NCBI GenBank assembly: GCA_948567375.1
Contig: OX419759.1
Span: 20,862,744 to 20,926,743, forward strand
Source: Lunularia cruciata
Taxonomy: Eukaryota > Streptophyta > Marchantiopsida > Lunulariales > Lunulariaceae
Direction of reading: 5' to 3'
Length of the DNA stretch: 64,000 nt
The notes under the pieces are model-generated. The model was not told the origin of the DNA, made no database searches, and saw only the letters and a program-made list of their open reading frames with translations. Shown in pieces: positions 10,299-23,250 of this stretch; the first letter of the stretch is position 1, and every line of letters begins with the position of its first letter. Made by a program: the position numbers and the translations under genes.

Positions 10299-12714
10299 TG
10301 TAACATGCCAAAGACAAAAGAACATTATTGTGACAACTTGGCAAATATCACTTTTGCGGTAATCGGGTAAGTAAAGTTTGTTCCCACAGAGATACGAGTC
10401 AGAATTGTCCAAATACGAAGTTAAACAGTAACAATGTAGTTCTTCTTGAGTTCTTCTTTAATCTCTCAAGTAGAAACCACACCTAGAAGAGAGTAACAAG
10501 CATTGATGCTTCGTCTTGTCACAAATTAGCACTCCTTAATCACAAATCCATTAATTCTTTCCAAAAGATCTTGATTGTGATGATTCAGGCTCTCCCAAAA
10601 ATGGCACTTCACTGCAAAACTACTTCACCTTAGAATTATGTTCCACCCCTCCACTGAAGGCACAACTTCTTTGATCAAAATTGCTTCACATCAAGTTTGC
10701 ACTACATTCACAAATGCAAAATACTACTAATACTACAATTCCTCTCAGATCTGTCAAGGCATTGCTCCGATTGCACTTCACTCAGGATCAAACACATAGA
10801 ATGAAGATCAAGGCTACGGAATCTAACATCCAACAAGCACACTGACTTGCACTTCAAATTTCTTCACACACTCACAAACACAATTGCAAAGCTGATACTC
10901 GGAATCAAGCTCAAGTGACGAGCACTGTTTCACAACACTTTGCTTTATCTATTCTTAGAAATAATGAGCACTGAACAACATAAGACTACGAATGCCACTC
11001 TTAAATAGTGAAGCAATCGACAATTATCTTCCTAATGTACCTCTTCCTAATGACTCTACAAACCTGTAGATCCGAAATGACAATGCACCTCTTCATATCT
11101 GCCTATTCAAATCTCAAATCGGTTATTAATCCAATCCAATGTCTACTTCTTCTTCGGCTTTCAAACCTGAACCCAAAGTAACTTTACTTCCTAATATTCT
11201 ATCCTTGGGTTTCATAACTCCTACATCTTCTACCAAATCTAACAGTTCTCTTTCATGGTCTGACATTTCACTAGTGAGCAATCTATCTAACTCCTTATCT
11301 TCTGACCCACTCTTCTCTAACGTCTCCAATGGTAACTCCGAAGACATCTGGACTCCTACTTCATCGACTTCGGGTTTTACTACTATCAATTCTTTTACCA
11401 ATTTTACTATGTCATCATCAAGAATTGTAATTGAAAGCATGGGTACACTATCTAACCTTCAATTTGTAACCCACTTTCTCCTAATCACTCATGTAACTGA
11501 CACAAAGACACTGACCGTCTGATCTTGCACTTTGGGTTTATTCACTACTACTATTTCTCTTTTAATTCTCTTATATCTTTAATCAGAATTGAAATTGAAG
11601 TCATGGGTATCCTAACAATCTTCTTTCCTTACTCTAACTTCCTCTAATACCTCTAGCAAGATTCTCGAAGTCACCTTCACTGCACTCCAAGGTCTGGCTA
11701 CCTCGGATTTAGTCATCTTTGTCTTGAGGCAAAGTCTCATGACCCGAAGTCATGTAAACCTAAAGTCCGAAGTCCGAAGTCCCATTGACCCGAAGACACC
11801 AAACTACTTTGTACATCTACTCCTGAAACTTCAAATACTTGTAACTTCTTCTACAAACCTCCAAACCTTACGATTTTGGTAGCAATGGAAAGCCTTGAAC
11901 GAGATGCTTCCAACGAGATATAGCACGCTTGATTTGGACTTGTATTCATTGAGATATGGCCCCCATAGTATTCTTGACTTATAACCTTCATTCCGATACG
12001 AAGAAACCCTCCTTCGGCGTCTGGTCCGAGTTTTTCCCTCCTTTGACATGAAGTAAGCTTCTTTGGGTTTGATCCAATCCGAGTCTTTCTTCCTCCAATA
12101 CAAAGTCTACTTCCTCAGGCCTGATCAAAACACAAGTTTGCACTCATTTCTTCTCCATTTGATTTCAATTTGGTTTCAGCAAGGCACTTCTTCTTCAAAA
12201 CTTGTCCAAAATGAAAAATGTGGGTACCACAATTATGTTGAAATCCCTAATACTTAGATGCCCCAAAAGGAGCACTCCAACTTTATTATATAGCAAAAAG
12301 ATCCCCTTTGAGGGAGTTATATCCTTAGATTAGAGACATGGATTGATTACATGTCAGCCCTAGTTCCATTTGGTGGATCAAACAAGTTTGACCAAAGGGA
12401 ATCTATTTGTAGAAATTTTGGGACAAAAAAAATCTTGGAAAAATCTTGACAATGCAAACATAAAGGAGGCAAAGGAAAGTTCTTCTCTCTTGAGGAAAGA
12501 GGTAAGAATTTATTTTTTGAGGCCTAATTCTTTTATTCAGACCTTTAAAATTGGCTTTAAAGTTTTCAATGTTTTTGGCCTCTACCTTATTAGTGGAAGT
12601 CCTCTTTTGGTGATTCTTGTATCCACTCAACTAAGATTATCATATATAATATCCCAAAGGATATTATCAAGCCAATATCTCCTTTAGCTAATTTGTCTAG
12701 CTAATGGTATTACA
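10299..12714 (-). mobile_element. Y1: solo LTR of family Y, interrupted by X-B
   Basis: On the minus strand this reads TGTAATACCATTAGCTAGACA (first 20 shown by Y2 as well) and ends GGCATGTTACA. Both sides carry ATAGA (10294-10298 and 12715-12719), an exact 5-bp duplication. Without the nested X-B the length is about 508 bases, close to Y2 (502) and Y3 (576). A TATA-like CTATATAATAAAG occurs in all three. With matching TG...CA ends, target duplication and no internal region it is a solo LTR. The target is the duplication made earlier by gypsy-1. Confidence 0.85.
10329..12231 (-). mobile_element. X-B: family X element with internal deletion
   Basis: Ends on the plus strand are TGTGACAAC (10329) and GTGGGTACCACA (to 12231). 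ATTAT flanks both ends (10324-10328 and 12232-12236), an exact 5-bp duplication. Its first 1.2 kb and last 0.4 kb match X-D, but about 1.9 kb of the middle, most of the coding part, is missing. The remaining coding trace on the minus strand (11126-11440) matches the end of the X-D protein (KPEVDEVGVQMS, KELDRL). A TATA-like box on the minus strand lies at 11001-11007, 672 bases from the 3' end. Confidence 0.85.
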
Positions 12715-12719
12715 ATAGA

Positions 12720-13572
12720 CCAATCTATTAGCTATCACTAGAGGCGTTAAAAGAACTTAGAATAACATTGATTGGGTTCTTGGAGAAAGATTTCATACAA
12801 CATAGTACATCTCCTTTGGGGAAAACTAATACTATCTATACCAAAGAAAGATGGAGTGTTTTGCTTCTATATTGACTACCATGGCCTTAATAAAAAAATT
12901 ATGAAGAATGTGTATCCTTTGCCTCGAATTGATGACTTGTTGGATCAATTTAAAGGAGCACAATACTTCTCAAAGTTAGATCTTTGTAGTTGTTATTGGT
13001 ACATTCTCATTGATATGGAGCATGTGCAAAAGATTACCTTTTATGCAAGGTATGGATATTTTGAATAAAGGGGTTTTCCTTTTAGACTCATTAATGCTTT
13101 GATAATTTTCAAGGATCAAATGCATTGGGTGTTAGAAGTGCTATTGGATTGATATGTGATAGTGTTCTTGGATGATATATTAATTTACAATAGGACCTTT
13201 GGTAGAACACAAGAACCACATATAAGAAATCTTAATATGACAACATATTCTACTACAAGAAGTACAAGTGTGCCTTTTGGTAGAAGGAAGTTGGGTCTCA
13301 ATGGAAGAGATCAAGATGAAAGAGGAGGAAATCAAGGCCATTGAAAATTGACCTACTCCTAAGGATGCCATAGAATTTTGGGTATGTAATAGATTAGTGA
13401 GTTTTTACTATCATCCATTATTTTGCTCATGTGATCAACCTGTTGATTGATCCCTTGGAGAAGACATTAAGCTTTGAATGGACCACAAAGTAGAAAAAAG
13501 AATTCAAGAGATTAAAGGATATGGTGTCTTCACAACCCATCCTCCAACCATATGATCCTCAAATACCTTGTA
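12720..13572 (+). pseudogene. gypsy-0 pol, second piece (reverse transcriptase)
   Basis: Continues directly from 4654: CCAATCTAT matches gypsy-1 at the same codon. It reads IGFLEKDFIQHSTSP, then IPKKDGVFCFYIDYHGLN, YPLPRIDDLLDQ, AQYFSKLDLCS, and the catalytic [10 protein letters not shown] (about 13160), followed by the thumb region to about 13560. Several frameshifts. It stops at TACCTTGTA where gypsy-1 reads into RNase H; that part resumes at 17157 after X-C. Confidence 0.88.
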
Positions 13573-14429
13573 TGATAGGAAGGTAAGGAATCCGTGTAAT
13601 GAGGGAAGATTGAGGTTATTCAAGAAAACATCTCCTTGTACCGGAAGAAAGTGCAACCTCTCCCAAAATAAGCAAAGGCTCATTCCAAGTGACAAGTGGA
13701 AGCTTCACTACAAGTGACACTTGGATTCCTCACTCCAAGGGAGTGGAGTATCAATCATTTGCAATGAGGATGTCACTCCAAAGATCTAGGTCACTTGGAA
13801 GGGGTAATTATTTGCTTGGAGTGAGGAGGGACAAAATTCAAAGATCTTCTAAATCAATAAGATTGGGACTTTTGACCAAATGTACTCTTGAGAGAATCAA
13901 GTACCACTATCAAGAATTTACAATCTCACATGAGATTGAGATGGGTATTTGATGCGCATGACTTAGTCATAGGCTACAAATCAAGAATGGGTATGAGTGG
14001 GAAGATTAAATATACTTAGCTTTCAAGACCATTTAACTACCCTATTGAATACGGTTGTAAAAAAGCTATGGGTTAAACCATCTCTCTTGAAGAAGTTCTA
14101 TCCTCAATAGTTGTTGAAGGCTTAAAAAACCAAGAAAAAAGAGTGCAATTTCAAGAAGAGAATGCATATGTCTTCAGAAATTGAGTTGTGTTTAGCAAGT
14201 GTAGAGAGTAGAGTGTCTTAGCAAAGATGGTAATCCACAAAAGAAGAGTTGATTTAACTTGAGGAACCTCCCAATCAACCCTTGGGAGATGGAGGCACAA
14301 AGAGCATTGGTAGAGAAATGCAATTTGACCTTCCTCCTTTGGACTTGGGAATACATTCTGGGACCCATGGGACCATTGGAAAGATGCTAGACCTAGGGAT
14401 GGCATCACAATGGAGACCATTTTTGGAAT

Positions 14430-16060
14430 GATGAGCAATCCATGCAAGAGCATATTGGTACCTCCCTTGTTACGAAAAGGAATTGTTCAAATGGGTGGAA
14501 TATACATAATTACAAGTACCTTGCATGCAGAGCTTTGATGAAGCTCTTTAAGCCTAAAAGAATAACTTATCTTTTGAATGTTAGAGCAACTTTCTTCAAG
14601 CATGTTTTCTTAGGAACTCTTATCAATTTGGGTGCAGATCTTCTCTTGACACCTTACCCAATTTATCAAAACCTTTGGTAGGCCCAAACCCTATTATGCG
14701 ATGCTACTTTTTATTCACTTTTACATTAGCATGAACTTTTAGACCGATGAAGAGAAGCACATGTTTCTAGGTCACTATTACTCAAGTGCCTACTTCTTGT
14801 TGGATGCAAAGGGTATGAAGGAGATGATAAAAATGCAACATGGGGATGCACTATTTGTGAACATGGGCAAATATAAGGTACTTGACAGGTCCAAAGGAAA
14901 GGGAAAAAGGCAATCTTGCTCACATTCCAAGAAGATGCCTCCAAGACTGCAAAAGTTGATCACCATACTAGAATCCACAAAGACAAGATAGAAGACACAA
15001 AAGGAGAACCATTGGCTGAATCCAAAGATGAAGAGGTAGGGTAAAAATTCTTTGAACCAAGTTAGAAGGCAAAGATGAAACAACTGCATCATAAAAAAAA
15101 AGCATAGACAAAGCTATCTAAAGAGAAGAAATTTAGGTGTTGAAGGTTCCAAAGGAGCCTACAAACTCAAAAGCAACCAATGAGGGCTTGCGACCTGCTG
15201 GACTACAACTAGAAGCATCACAAGAAAGGAAGCTAGAGGAAACAAGATAGAAAATACCCATAGAAAAGGAAACCAAATAATGTTGCTTTGTTTGCAGATA
15301 AACAATAGCACTTGCTAGTGCCAACTTGATAACACTTGACTTGAATGAATTATTGATGCTCAAGGGCAAACCAAGTTACATTTTTGTGGCACACTAATTG
15401 GTTCCTCTCATGTTAGTGCTCAATGAATATTTATCAGTGTACAAGTAGAAGAACATATTAGAACAATTGCAGCTTCATTGTCAACTTGCCTTTGTAAACA
15501 CTTACAAGAACAAGATGATGCACCTTAAGAACAAGGAACACCGGAAAGAAGTGAAAAGTTAGTGCTTCAAAAAGAGATTGAGGCACTAAAGGGAGAAACC
15601 CTTAGTCAGACCAAGACCAATGAGGTTGACAACTCAAAGATCAAGGAATTGGATGAAGCACTTACAACACTACACCAATCTTTGGCCAAGGACAGAATAG
15701 AAATAGGCAAAGCATTATAAGCTTTGATCAGTAGTAACTGCACAGATTTGGGAATGTTAATAATTGCAAGAGCACCATGAGTCCTACAAAGTTTCTTTCT
15801 TGGAGTACCAATGGACAACTAGTCTTAGCCTTAAGTAGAAACAAACTAAAATTGATGAATTGACAAAAGAGATTATGCAATTGAAGGACTTGACCCAAAT
15901 TTCTATAGAACTTGCTATTGCATGTAAAATGGCAAACCCATTGCCAAAGTTCCCACTCCAAGCTGACAAAGAAGGAGAAGTAGTAGTAAAATTGTTAGTG
16001 AAGGGATTGGCCAAAGAGAAGAAGCAAAGGAAGTTGAGATGCTCTGCACAATGATGATGC
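14430..16060 (+). pseudogene. X-C coding remnant
   Basis: Reading across stops gives a region around LFKPKRITYLLNVRATFF and VFLGTLINLGADLL (14530-14640), which aligns with LKPERTTYVMKHQAVFF and VNWARCF of X-D and with FKPDRMTYVMKYQAVFF of X-E. It is followed by lysine- and glutamate-rich, heptad-like sequence (for example 15560-15660 and 15860-16050). The T...A.F...GT.INLG layout recalls the domain called putative plant transposon protein, but that is a weak resemblance. Confidence 0.5.
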
Positions 16061-16460
16061 ATGTTCTCAATGAGTTCTTAGAGATATCAATATTGCAAGG
16101 AGATATATGAGAAATACAGATCCTTCACACAAAGCTACAAAACCCTTTGTCAAATGAAGCTCTAGAAGGGTTAGCTCTGGATTTCCACATTAGATTAGAT
16201 TGCAACTCAAATCAGATCAGGGAAAGTATCAAGTTCACATTATTAGACATTAAGTAGTGATTTGATGAGGTAGTGGATGATCGTGAACCTTAAGAATCCT
16301 TAGAGAAAAGTGTGATGGATGCAACTATCACCCCTTCTTAGTAGTGCAATGGTCTTTAATTTGATAGTGGGAGTAATGGAGTAGTGGCTTTTAGAGCCTT
16401 AGTAGCAGATTTGGACATTAGAAAATTAGATATTAATTTTGTGACTCCGAGCCCTCTTGC

Positions 16461-16467
16461 TATTTAA
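16461..16467 (+). promoter_or_regulatory. TATA-like box of X-C
   Basis: TATTTAA within GCTATTTAAGCATG, 690 bases from the 3' end of X-C. The same box occurs at 670-680 bases from the end in X-B, X-D and X-E. Confidence 0.55.
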
Positions 16468-17156
16468 GCATGCGGTTCAAAGTGCTAAGTGTGTAGTTCT
16501 CACAAGGTGAATAAATAAAAGAGCCCTTCTCTTCATTGTTTCTCATATCTCTTATACAAGTGATCTGATCTTTGGACTGATAGTAGTTTGCCTTTGTAGT
16601 GACAAAAATGCTTGATCCTTGGGCAATTTTTGGAGCTTAATGTCTATGCCTTGATGGGTGAGGAGGTCCTCGAGTGTTGATGTTCCACTCTACTACCATC
16701 TTATTTAATTTGGTCTCCTTACATCAAAGCAAGTTGACCCAAATAGAACATCCTTTGAATAAGAGAGGTAGGATAGATCTTTGCAAGGGGGTCGAAACCT
16801 ATCCTTTGGAGTGCCAAATCACTTGGAGTGATTGGTTATCACTAAGAAGGAGGTCAGTCAAGATCTTTGGAGGATTTTTTAAAGGGAAGGAGATGCATTC
16901 CTTGAACTATCACTCTACTTTAAAGACTTAGGATAGTAACTTGGTGTTACTATGGTTGTTTTATTCTTTCTTTTATTGTGCCTTCTTGGTAGCTTTGTTC
17001 TCTTCTAGGTATGGTTTCTACCCAAAAGATGAAAGAGAAAATATGGACTATATTCTATGGCATTTCCTTTGTATTGACTATTTCTAACACATATCCTCAA
17101 ATGATCATTTAAAATTGACTAAAATGCTACAATTTGGTTTTTGTTGAGTTATCACA

Positions 17157-18470
17157 ATGGTTGATTTGATGCTTCTAACTTTGAAATTGGAATTATGTTG
17201 TAATATGAATTTCTATATGAATCCACATCACCTTTGTATCTTAATAACTAAATGAAGTAGAAAGGAATTGTTCTATTTAAGATCAAGAACAACTTGCAAT
17301 AGTATATGCAAAAAAGGTATGGCAACATTACCTCATGTAGAAAACAAGTGATAATGCAAATTAATCACAAACCTTCAATGTAGACCCCACATTTGAAGCA
17401 CATGAAGAGTTTCTATCATTGATGGGAGGAATAATTATAATTATTTGATATCAAATTGGAGTACAAAATTGGAAAGTTCTATGTCATTCTTGATGTCCTA
17501 TCATGATGATATGATTTGAAGATTCTCTTGAATCTTCCCTAATAGGAACGATCACCATGGTATCATTAGATTCTAAGGTACATATTGAGTTCATGATTTC
17601 TATACAACAAGATCCATTATTTCCTTTGTAAAGTTACCTTGCAACACATGACAAGGAATGCAACACCCTTTCATTCTAAGATAACATTTTATTTTGCAAG
17701 AAGTGAGTCTATCTTCCAAATATGGAAGACCTACAACATGTGTGACTTGAAGAATCACATGACTTACCATTGGTGGTCACTTGGATGTGGACACAACCTT
17801 GAGTGCCTTACCAATGGTAATGGTGGTGGCTCAATATGGCATGTTAAGTTCTAGAGTTTGTCTAAACTTGTGAGAAATATCAACACAATGAGGCCAACAA
17901 CCAAAACTTGAGTGGACTACTCCAACCACCCCCAATTTTATGTTCTTGACAAGAACATGTGAGCTCAGACCTCATCAACTCCTTGCCCAAGACAAACCAA
18001 AGCCATACAGTAATTGTTGTATTTGTTGATAAGCTCAACAAGCAAATTCACTTGGCACCTATCATGGATATAGTAGATGCTCTATTGGCCTATTTCTACT
18101 TTGATACAATCTTCTAACATCATGGGATGCACAAGGTTCTCATCTCTGATTACGATCCTTGCTTCACTTGTAAATTGTGGCAAGTGCTTTTTTAGCTACT
18201 TGGTGTTAAGCTTACCTAGTTTAATTGATGGGCAGATAAAGCAAGTAAATTGCACCTTGGAAAATATACTACATGGCTTTGCCAATATTTATCACACCAA
18301 TTAGGATACTTGTCTTATGACTACCAATCTTTTTTACAATAATTTGAAGCATTAAAGTATTAAATTCTCTTTTTTCTTCCTTGATTATGAGCAAGATCCA
18401 TTTTTCCCAATTTTTTTCTTGCTCCATGGCCATCTCATGTCTCTCATATTTTCACCTTCTTGTTTATGTT
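17157..18470 (+). pseudogene. gypsy-0 pol, third piece (RNase H and integrase)
   Basis: Resumes with GGTTGATTTGATGCTTCTAAC, the RNase H start seen in gypsy-1 at 7986. It continues through the RNase H end (about 17400-17510), the integrase zinc-binding region (about 17740-17900) and core (TSLPK-like at about 17970; MHKVLISDYDPCFT-like at about 18130) to CCTTCTTG near 18470. No chromodomain or LTR follows, so the element is truncated there. Confidence 0.8.
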
Positions 18471-18631
18471 ATGACTAGATGACTACCAAGAAGTAAAAAT
18501 TGACAAAGGGAAGCCATTGAAGGTTTACAAGTATGAAGACTATGCTATCAATTTTGGGAGTACCAAAAATTTTTCACATGGAAAATGGAGCAAGTACCAA
18601 GAATCCCTCATAATTAAAAGATGATCAAATT
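18471..18631 (+). other. Left flank of gypsy-2, part of host element H
   Basis: A short piece with an open stretch (DYQEVKIDKGKPLK, YEDYAINFGS) that ends in AAATT (18627-18631), the left target duplication of gypsy-2. The right copy is AAATT at 27948-27952, after which H continues. I do not recognise the protein fragment. Confidence 0.5.
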
Positions 18632-19126
18632 TGTAAAAGACCAAGGAGAGAAAGAAGAGAATGGAAGATCAAAGTGAAAGATCACATTGAGAATCTTGAA
18701 TGAGAGAAACTCAGAATGCCTAACATGAGCTTGGGCTTTGGTATTTATAGGGAATATACAAGGCTCTTGAGAAGCTTCTCAAGAAGCTTCCTTAAAACCA
18801 ATTTCTTAGAGTGCAAGCTAAGTTAACTTGGAAGCTTCTTGAGAAGCTTTCTTTTAGAAGTTGCCTACTTGGCATGTAAGCTAAGCTAGTCAAGAAGCTT
18901 CCCAAGAAATTTCCTTCTAGAAACCACCTACTTGGCATGCAAGCTAAGCTAGTCAAGAAACTTCCTCCTAGAAGTTACCACTTGGCATGCACATTATTCA
19001 ATACTTGGAAGGTACCAAGTAGCTTCCTAGATGCTTCTAGAATATTCTTATACTTCTTGGCTAATTTGGCTTATTTGCTACTTCATTAGTCTTGACTAAC
19101 TCTTCTGTAAACTCCATATTGTTACA
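18632..19126 (-). repeat. gypsy-2 3' LTR
   Basis: 495 bases, the longest LTR of the family here because it keeps more of the palindromic AGAAGCTTCT / TTCTAGAA repeats (18765-18990). A TATA-like box on the minus strand is at about 18745-18752 (TATAAATA), with the palindrome cluster upstream of it, as in gypsy-1. Confidence 0.9.
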
Positions 19127-19155
19127 TATTTCTCCACCGCTAGTTGGTGACGTCC

Positions 19156-22100
19156 TCATAACCATAGAAGCTTCAAACTCTTGGATAGCCATTTGTGCAT
19201 TTTAGAGATGAAAAGAGGCTCCTTAGTGGCATCATGAAGGAGATATTGTTTCCAAAGGACCTTGTACTCAATATGTTGTTGGTGGGCATGTTGAATGTGG
19301 CAACATGCTAGGATACAATCAGCTTTATATCCCTCATAATTGTTGATAGGGATAGGAAAAGGAGGAGGTTGGATATAAGAAGAAAATGAAGATGGATTAG
19401 AAACAAAGGGTTTCAATTTGGAAATGTGAAAGACAAGGTGTATTTTCATATTATAAGGCAAGGCAAGTTGATACGCAATAAGAGAAATGATTTGGGTGAC
19501 ATCAAATAGACATATCCAATTAGGAGCATGTTTATGGACTTGGGTATCAAGTGGGAAGGGCAGGTTACTAGAAGAAAGCATGACCTTATCATCAAGTTGA
19601 AAGGTGAGATCATGATGATGTTGATCTATGCATTGTTTTTGACAATTTTGAGTAGCAAGGAGATGATGTTTAGCTTGTTGTAGCAATTGGGATATTGTGG
19701 TCAAGAAGGTGGAAATATGAGGGACATGAGATGGAGGAGGAGAAAGAAGGGAATTTGGAACAAGTGGTCTTGGCCAAAATTAAAGAAGAAGGGAGAAAAT
19801 CCAATGCTTGCTTATTTTGAATTATTGTAGGCAAACTTAGCAATTGCACGACATTCATCTCAATTGGTATGGTAAACATTGACAAAGGCATAAAGCATAT
19901 CCTCCAAGGTGTAATTTTCATGTTTGGTTTATCTATTAGTTTAAGGATGAAATGCTTTGGACAAAGTAAGCTTGGTGTCAAGTATCTAAAAGAGTGCTTG
20001 CCAAAATTTTCTAATAAATCAAGGATCATGGTCAAAGATAAGTACACAAGGCATCCCATGATGCTTGAAAATATTATCAAAGTAGATCTAGGCAAATGCT
20101 AGAGCATCCACTAGGTTGGTGCCAAATGGATTTACTAAACTTATCCACAAACACCATGATTGCTATGTGACCTTGCTTTGTCTTTGGCAAGGATGAATCT
20201 AAGCTCACATATTCCCATCAAGCAGATGGGATGGGAAGTGGTTCAAGGAGTCTACTTGGTTTTTGGGTGCTAGCCGTGTTGCATCAACAGCTCTCACAAG
20301 AATGGACAAGCTCTCTAACATCTTGTGCCATGTTAAAGCATGTCAGCCACCACCATCGACATTGTATGGTACCTAAGGTCTTATCCACACCCATATGACC
20401 AATGATTGGTAAGTCATGGACATCTTGAAGATGCACAAGTTGTAGGTCACCCTTGGCTAGAACATAGATCCGGTTCTCCCAAAATAGAAAGCCTTCCTTG
20501 AAGGAGAAGGTGTTGCATTCCTTATCATGTGCGGCAAGATGACCTTATACCATCTAAAGGAAGTGGTTTTTTTGTAAACCGGTCCTAAACTCAATTTTCA
20601 CCTTTGAGTCAATTGACACTATTGTAATTGCCATTGTGATGAGAAGAAGAGACTTTAAATCAGGTCATTGTGATAGGGTATCAAGGATGGCATAGAACCT
20701 ACCAGGTTTGTACTCAAGTTTGAGTTCAAACAACTATAGTTGTTCCTCTTATTGATGATGTTGACTCTTCATGTACTCCAAATATAATGTCTGCAACAAG
20801 GGTTTGTGATTGGTTCGCATGATCACTTGTTTCTCTAAGAGATAATATCTCCATACCTTGGTGGTATATACTATTACTAAATGTTCTCAATCTTGAGTAG
20901 AGTAATTCCTTTATGTGGTGATTAGTTAATGAGACACAAAGGCAATGAGATGTAATCTATTTTGAAATTCCTATTACAACACAATTCCAATGGGAAAGCT
21001 AAAAGCATTAAAATCAACCACACTAGCTAGTTGAGGGTCATATGGTTGAAGAATTGGCCTTGAAGACACCATATGTTTTCAGCTTCTAGAATGCTTCTTT
21101 GTGCTTGGTGATCCACTGAAAGTTTGAGGTCTTATCCAAGAGGTCGGCCACATAAGCATAGTAGTGGATGAACCATCAATAAAAACTTGCCAATCCATTA
21201 AAATGCCATCACTTCTATGGCATCCTTTGAAGTAGGCCAATCAGTAATGGCCTTGACTTTCTCCTCTTCTATCTTGATCTCCTCTAATGACATCTTATGA
21301 TCCAAGAAGGTAACTTCCTTTTGCCAAAAGTCACATTATGACTTCTTGCAATAAAATTTCCATAACATAGTCATCTTAGGACTTCATGGATGTGATTTTC
21401 ATGTTTTGCCTTTGTCTTGTTATGAATTAAAATATCATCCAAGAACATCACCATGTACCAATCTAATAGCCCATCCAACACCCAATGTATCTGATCCATG
21501 AAGACTATTGGAGCATTAGTGAGCCCGAAAGGTAGAACTCTCTGTTCAAAGTGCCCATACCTTGTGCAAAAGGTAGTCTTTTGCACATTCTCTTTATCAT
21601 TGAGAATTTGCCAATAGCCGCTTTGGGGATCCAACTTGGAGAAGTATTGTGCTCCACTCAATTGATCTAGCAAGTCATCAATTTGAGGCAAAGGATATGC
21701 ATTCTTTATTGTTTGTTTATTGAGGCCACGGTAATCAATACAAAAGCAAAGTCCCCCATCCTTCTTTGGAAAAAATAGTATGGATGCTCCCAAGGAGATG
21801 TACTATGTCATATGAAATCCTTTCCAACAACTCCATTAGTGTTGTTTGAAGCTTGTCCAACTCCTTTGGTGAGAGTGGATAGATTGGTCTACTCATTGAA
21901 GTACTTCTTGGCAATAACTCAATCTTCAAGGGCATACCACGATTAGAAGGTAATCTATTTGGCAGATCATCTGGAAATACATATACAAACTCTTGAACTT
22001 TTTATCAACCATTGCTTGATGAAGCTTTTGGCCATCCTTAAATTCTCCATGCACAATTGGCTTGATTCACATTGCAAAATTAGGCTTATCTTCCTCCAAA

Positions 22101-23250
22101 GCTTGCTCTTTGGTTGCTTTATTGATAAACTTCCCACCTTGGGACTGACTATTATTTGGTGTCTTACTTAAAGGTATAAAAACCTAATCAATAATTCCTA
22201 CCTTGTTGTTATTCTTGAATTTTTTATTGAGTCCAATCAAATTGAACCTTATGACATTCAAGCTAAGATAAACCAAGAATGATATCATAGTAGAGATGCC
22301 ACTACAAACCTCATAAACTCCAAATACTCCTTCGCAACTGAATGTAATAGGATATGAGGTATGTAATGCATAACCTTTCTACCATCTGCCATTGTCAATC
22401 TACTTCTAATTATTGGCTTGATAAGAATACTTAATTCCTTTACTAATTGCATGGACATGTAATTCTATGAACTTCCAAAATCAACAAAAATCTTACAAGC
22501 ATGATCAAATATCATACCTTGCAAGTGAAGTAAACTTGCATAGGTCAAGCCTTCAATCCCATTGGAACTAATCAAGTTCCCAATAGATGGCTTGAGTTCT
22601 CCCATAAGGATTCCTTGTTTCACTAATCATCACATTCCACTAACTTCAATTGGGAGATTTGTTGAGGTCGTCCATTCTTGAGTGGACATTCAACAATGTG
22701 ATGCCCAATTTGGCAACAATAAAAGCAACCACCATTTTGTTGTAACCTTTTCTTATCTATAGGGCCAAGTGGTTTTTGTTGGATGGCATTGATCTCCATT
22801 GGGGCCGGCTCCTCCACCCATGTGTAAGGTGTGGATAGGCTCTATGAAGGTTGAGGTCAAGACCACGTTGTTGCAACTAGAGAATCAAAGTGCTCAGCCA
22901 ATTGCATGGCTTCCTCCAAACATTTGGGCTTGCACATGATCACTTCCAATTTGGTGTGTGACTTCAAGCCTCACACAAATTGATCTAGAACTTCACTTTC
23001 TAATAGATATGGAATTTGCATTATGGTGTTTTGGAATTGAGTGATGGAGCTTCTTACAAAACAAATCTACTTCAATTCTACCAACCTATCTCATGTGACT
23101 TATGTGGTGTTTATAGCTTGGAATTGCTCAATTATTGAATTCTTCCCATGTCAAGATTGGCATCAATTGCCGTTCAACTTGCTCCACTCAATATTGCCAC
23201 CATAGTTTTACCATTCCATCCAATTTTCTTGAAGCCAAGAATCTCTACTC
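19156..23250 (-). pseudogene. gypsy-2 gag-pol, broken
   Basis: From the high-coordinate end: Gag with the knuckle CFYCCQIGHHIVEC (22623-22817); protease region around 22270-22520 (IFVDFGSS in place of the catalytic DSGSS, so the active-site serine is changed); RT 20900-21935 with [42 protein letters not shown] and catalytic MFLDDILIHN (21371-21793); RNase H about 20650-21060; integrase about 19670-20450; C-terminal region 19156-19704 with LPYNMKIHLVFHISKLK and a chromodomain (YKADCILACCHI, EYKVLWKQ, ATKEPL). It lacks the three-unit linker repeat in clean form. Frame breaks occur between RT blocks and in the integrase. Confidence 0.9.

Larger units (their letters stand above)
13573..17156 (+). 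mobile_element. X-C: diverged family X element, sense on plus strand
   Basis: A 3.6-kb insertion between two halves of gypsy-0 RNase H. It begins TGATAGG and ends TTATCACA, like the GTTGTCACA end of X-E. Inside are a conserved coding block (about 14520-14680), a coiled-coil-rich part (about 15540-16060), a TATA-like box at 16461-16467 and a tail with the GGTTTCTACCCAAAAGATGAAAGAG motif shared with X-D and X-E. The flanking five bases (TTGTA, ATGGT) do not match, so the target duplication has been lost or the left border is a few bases off. Confidence 0.65.
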
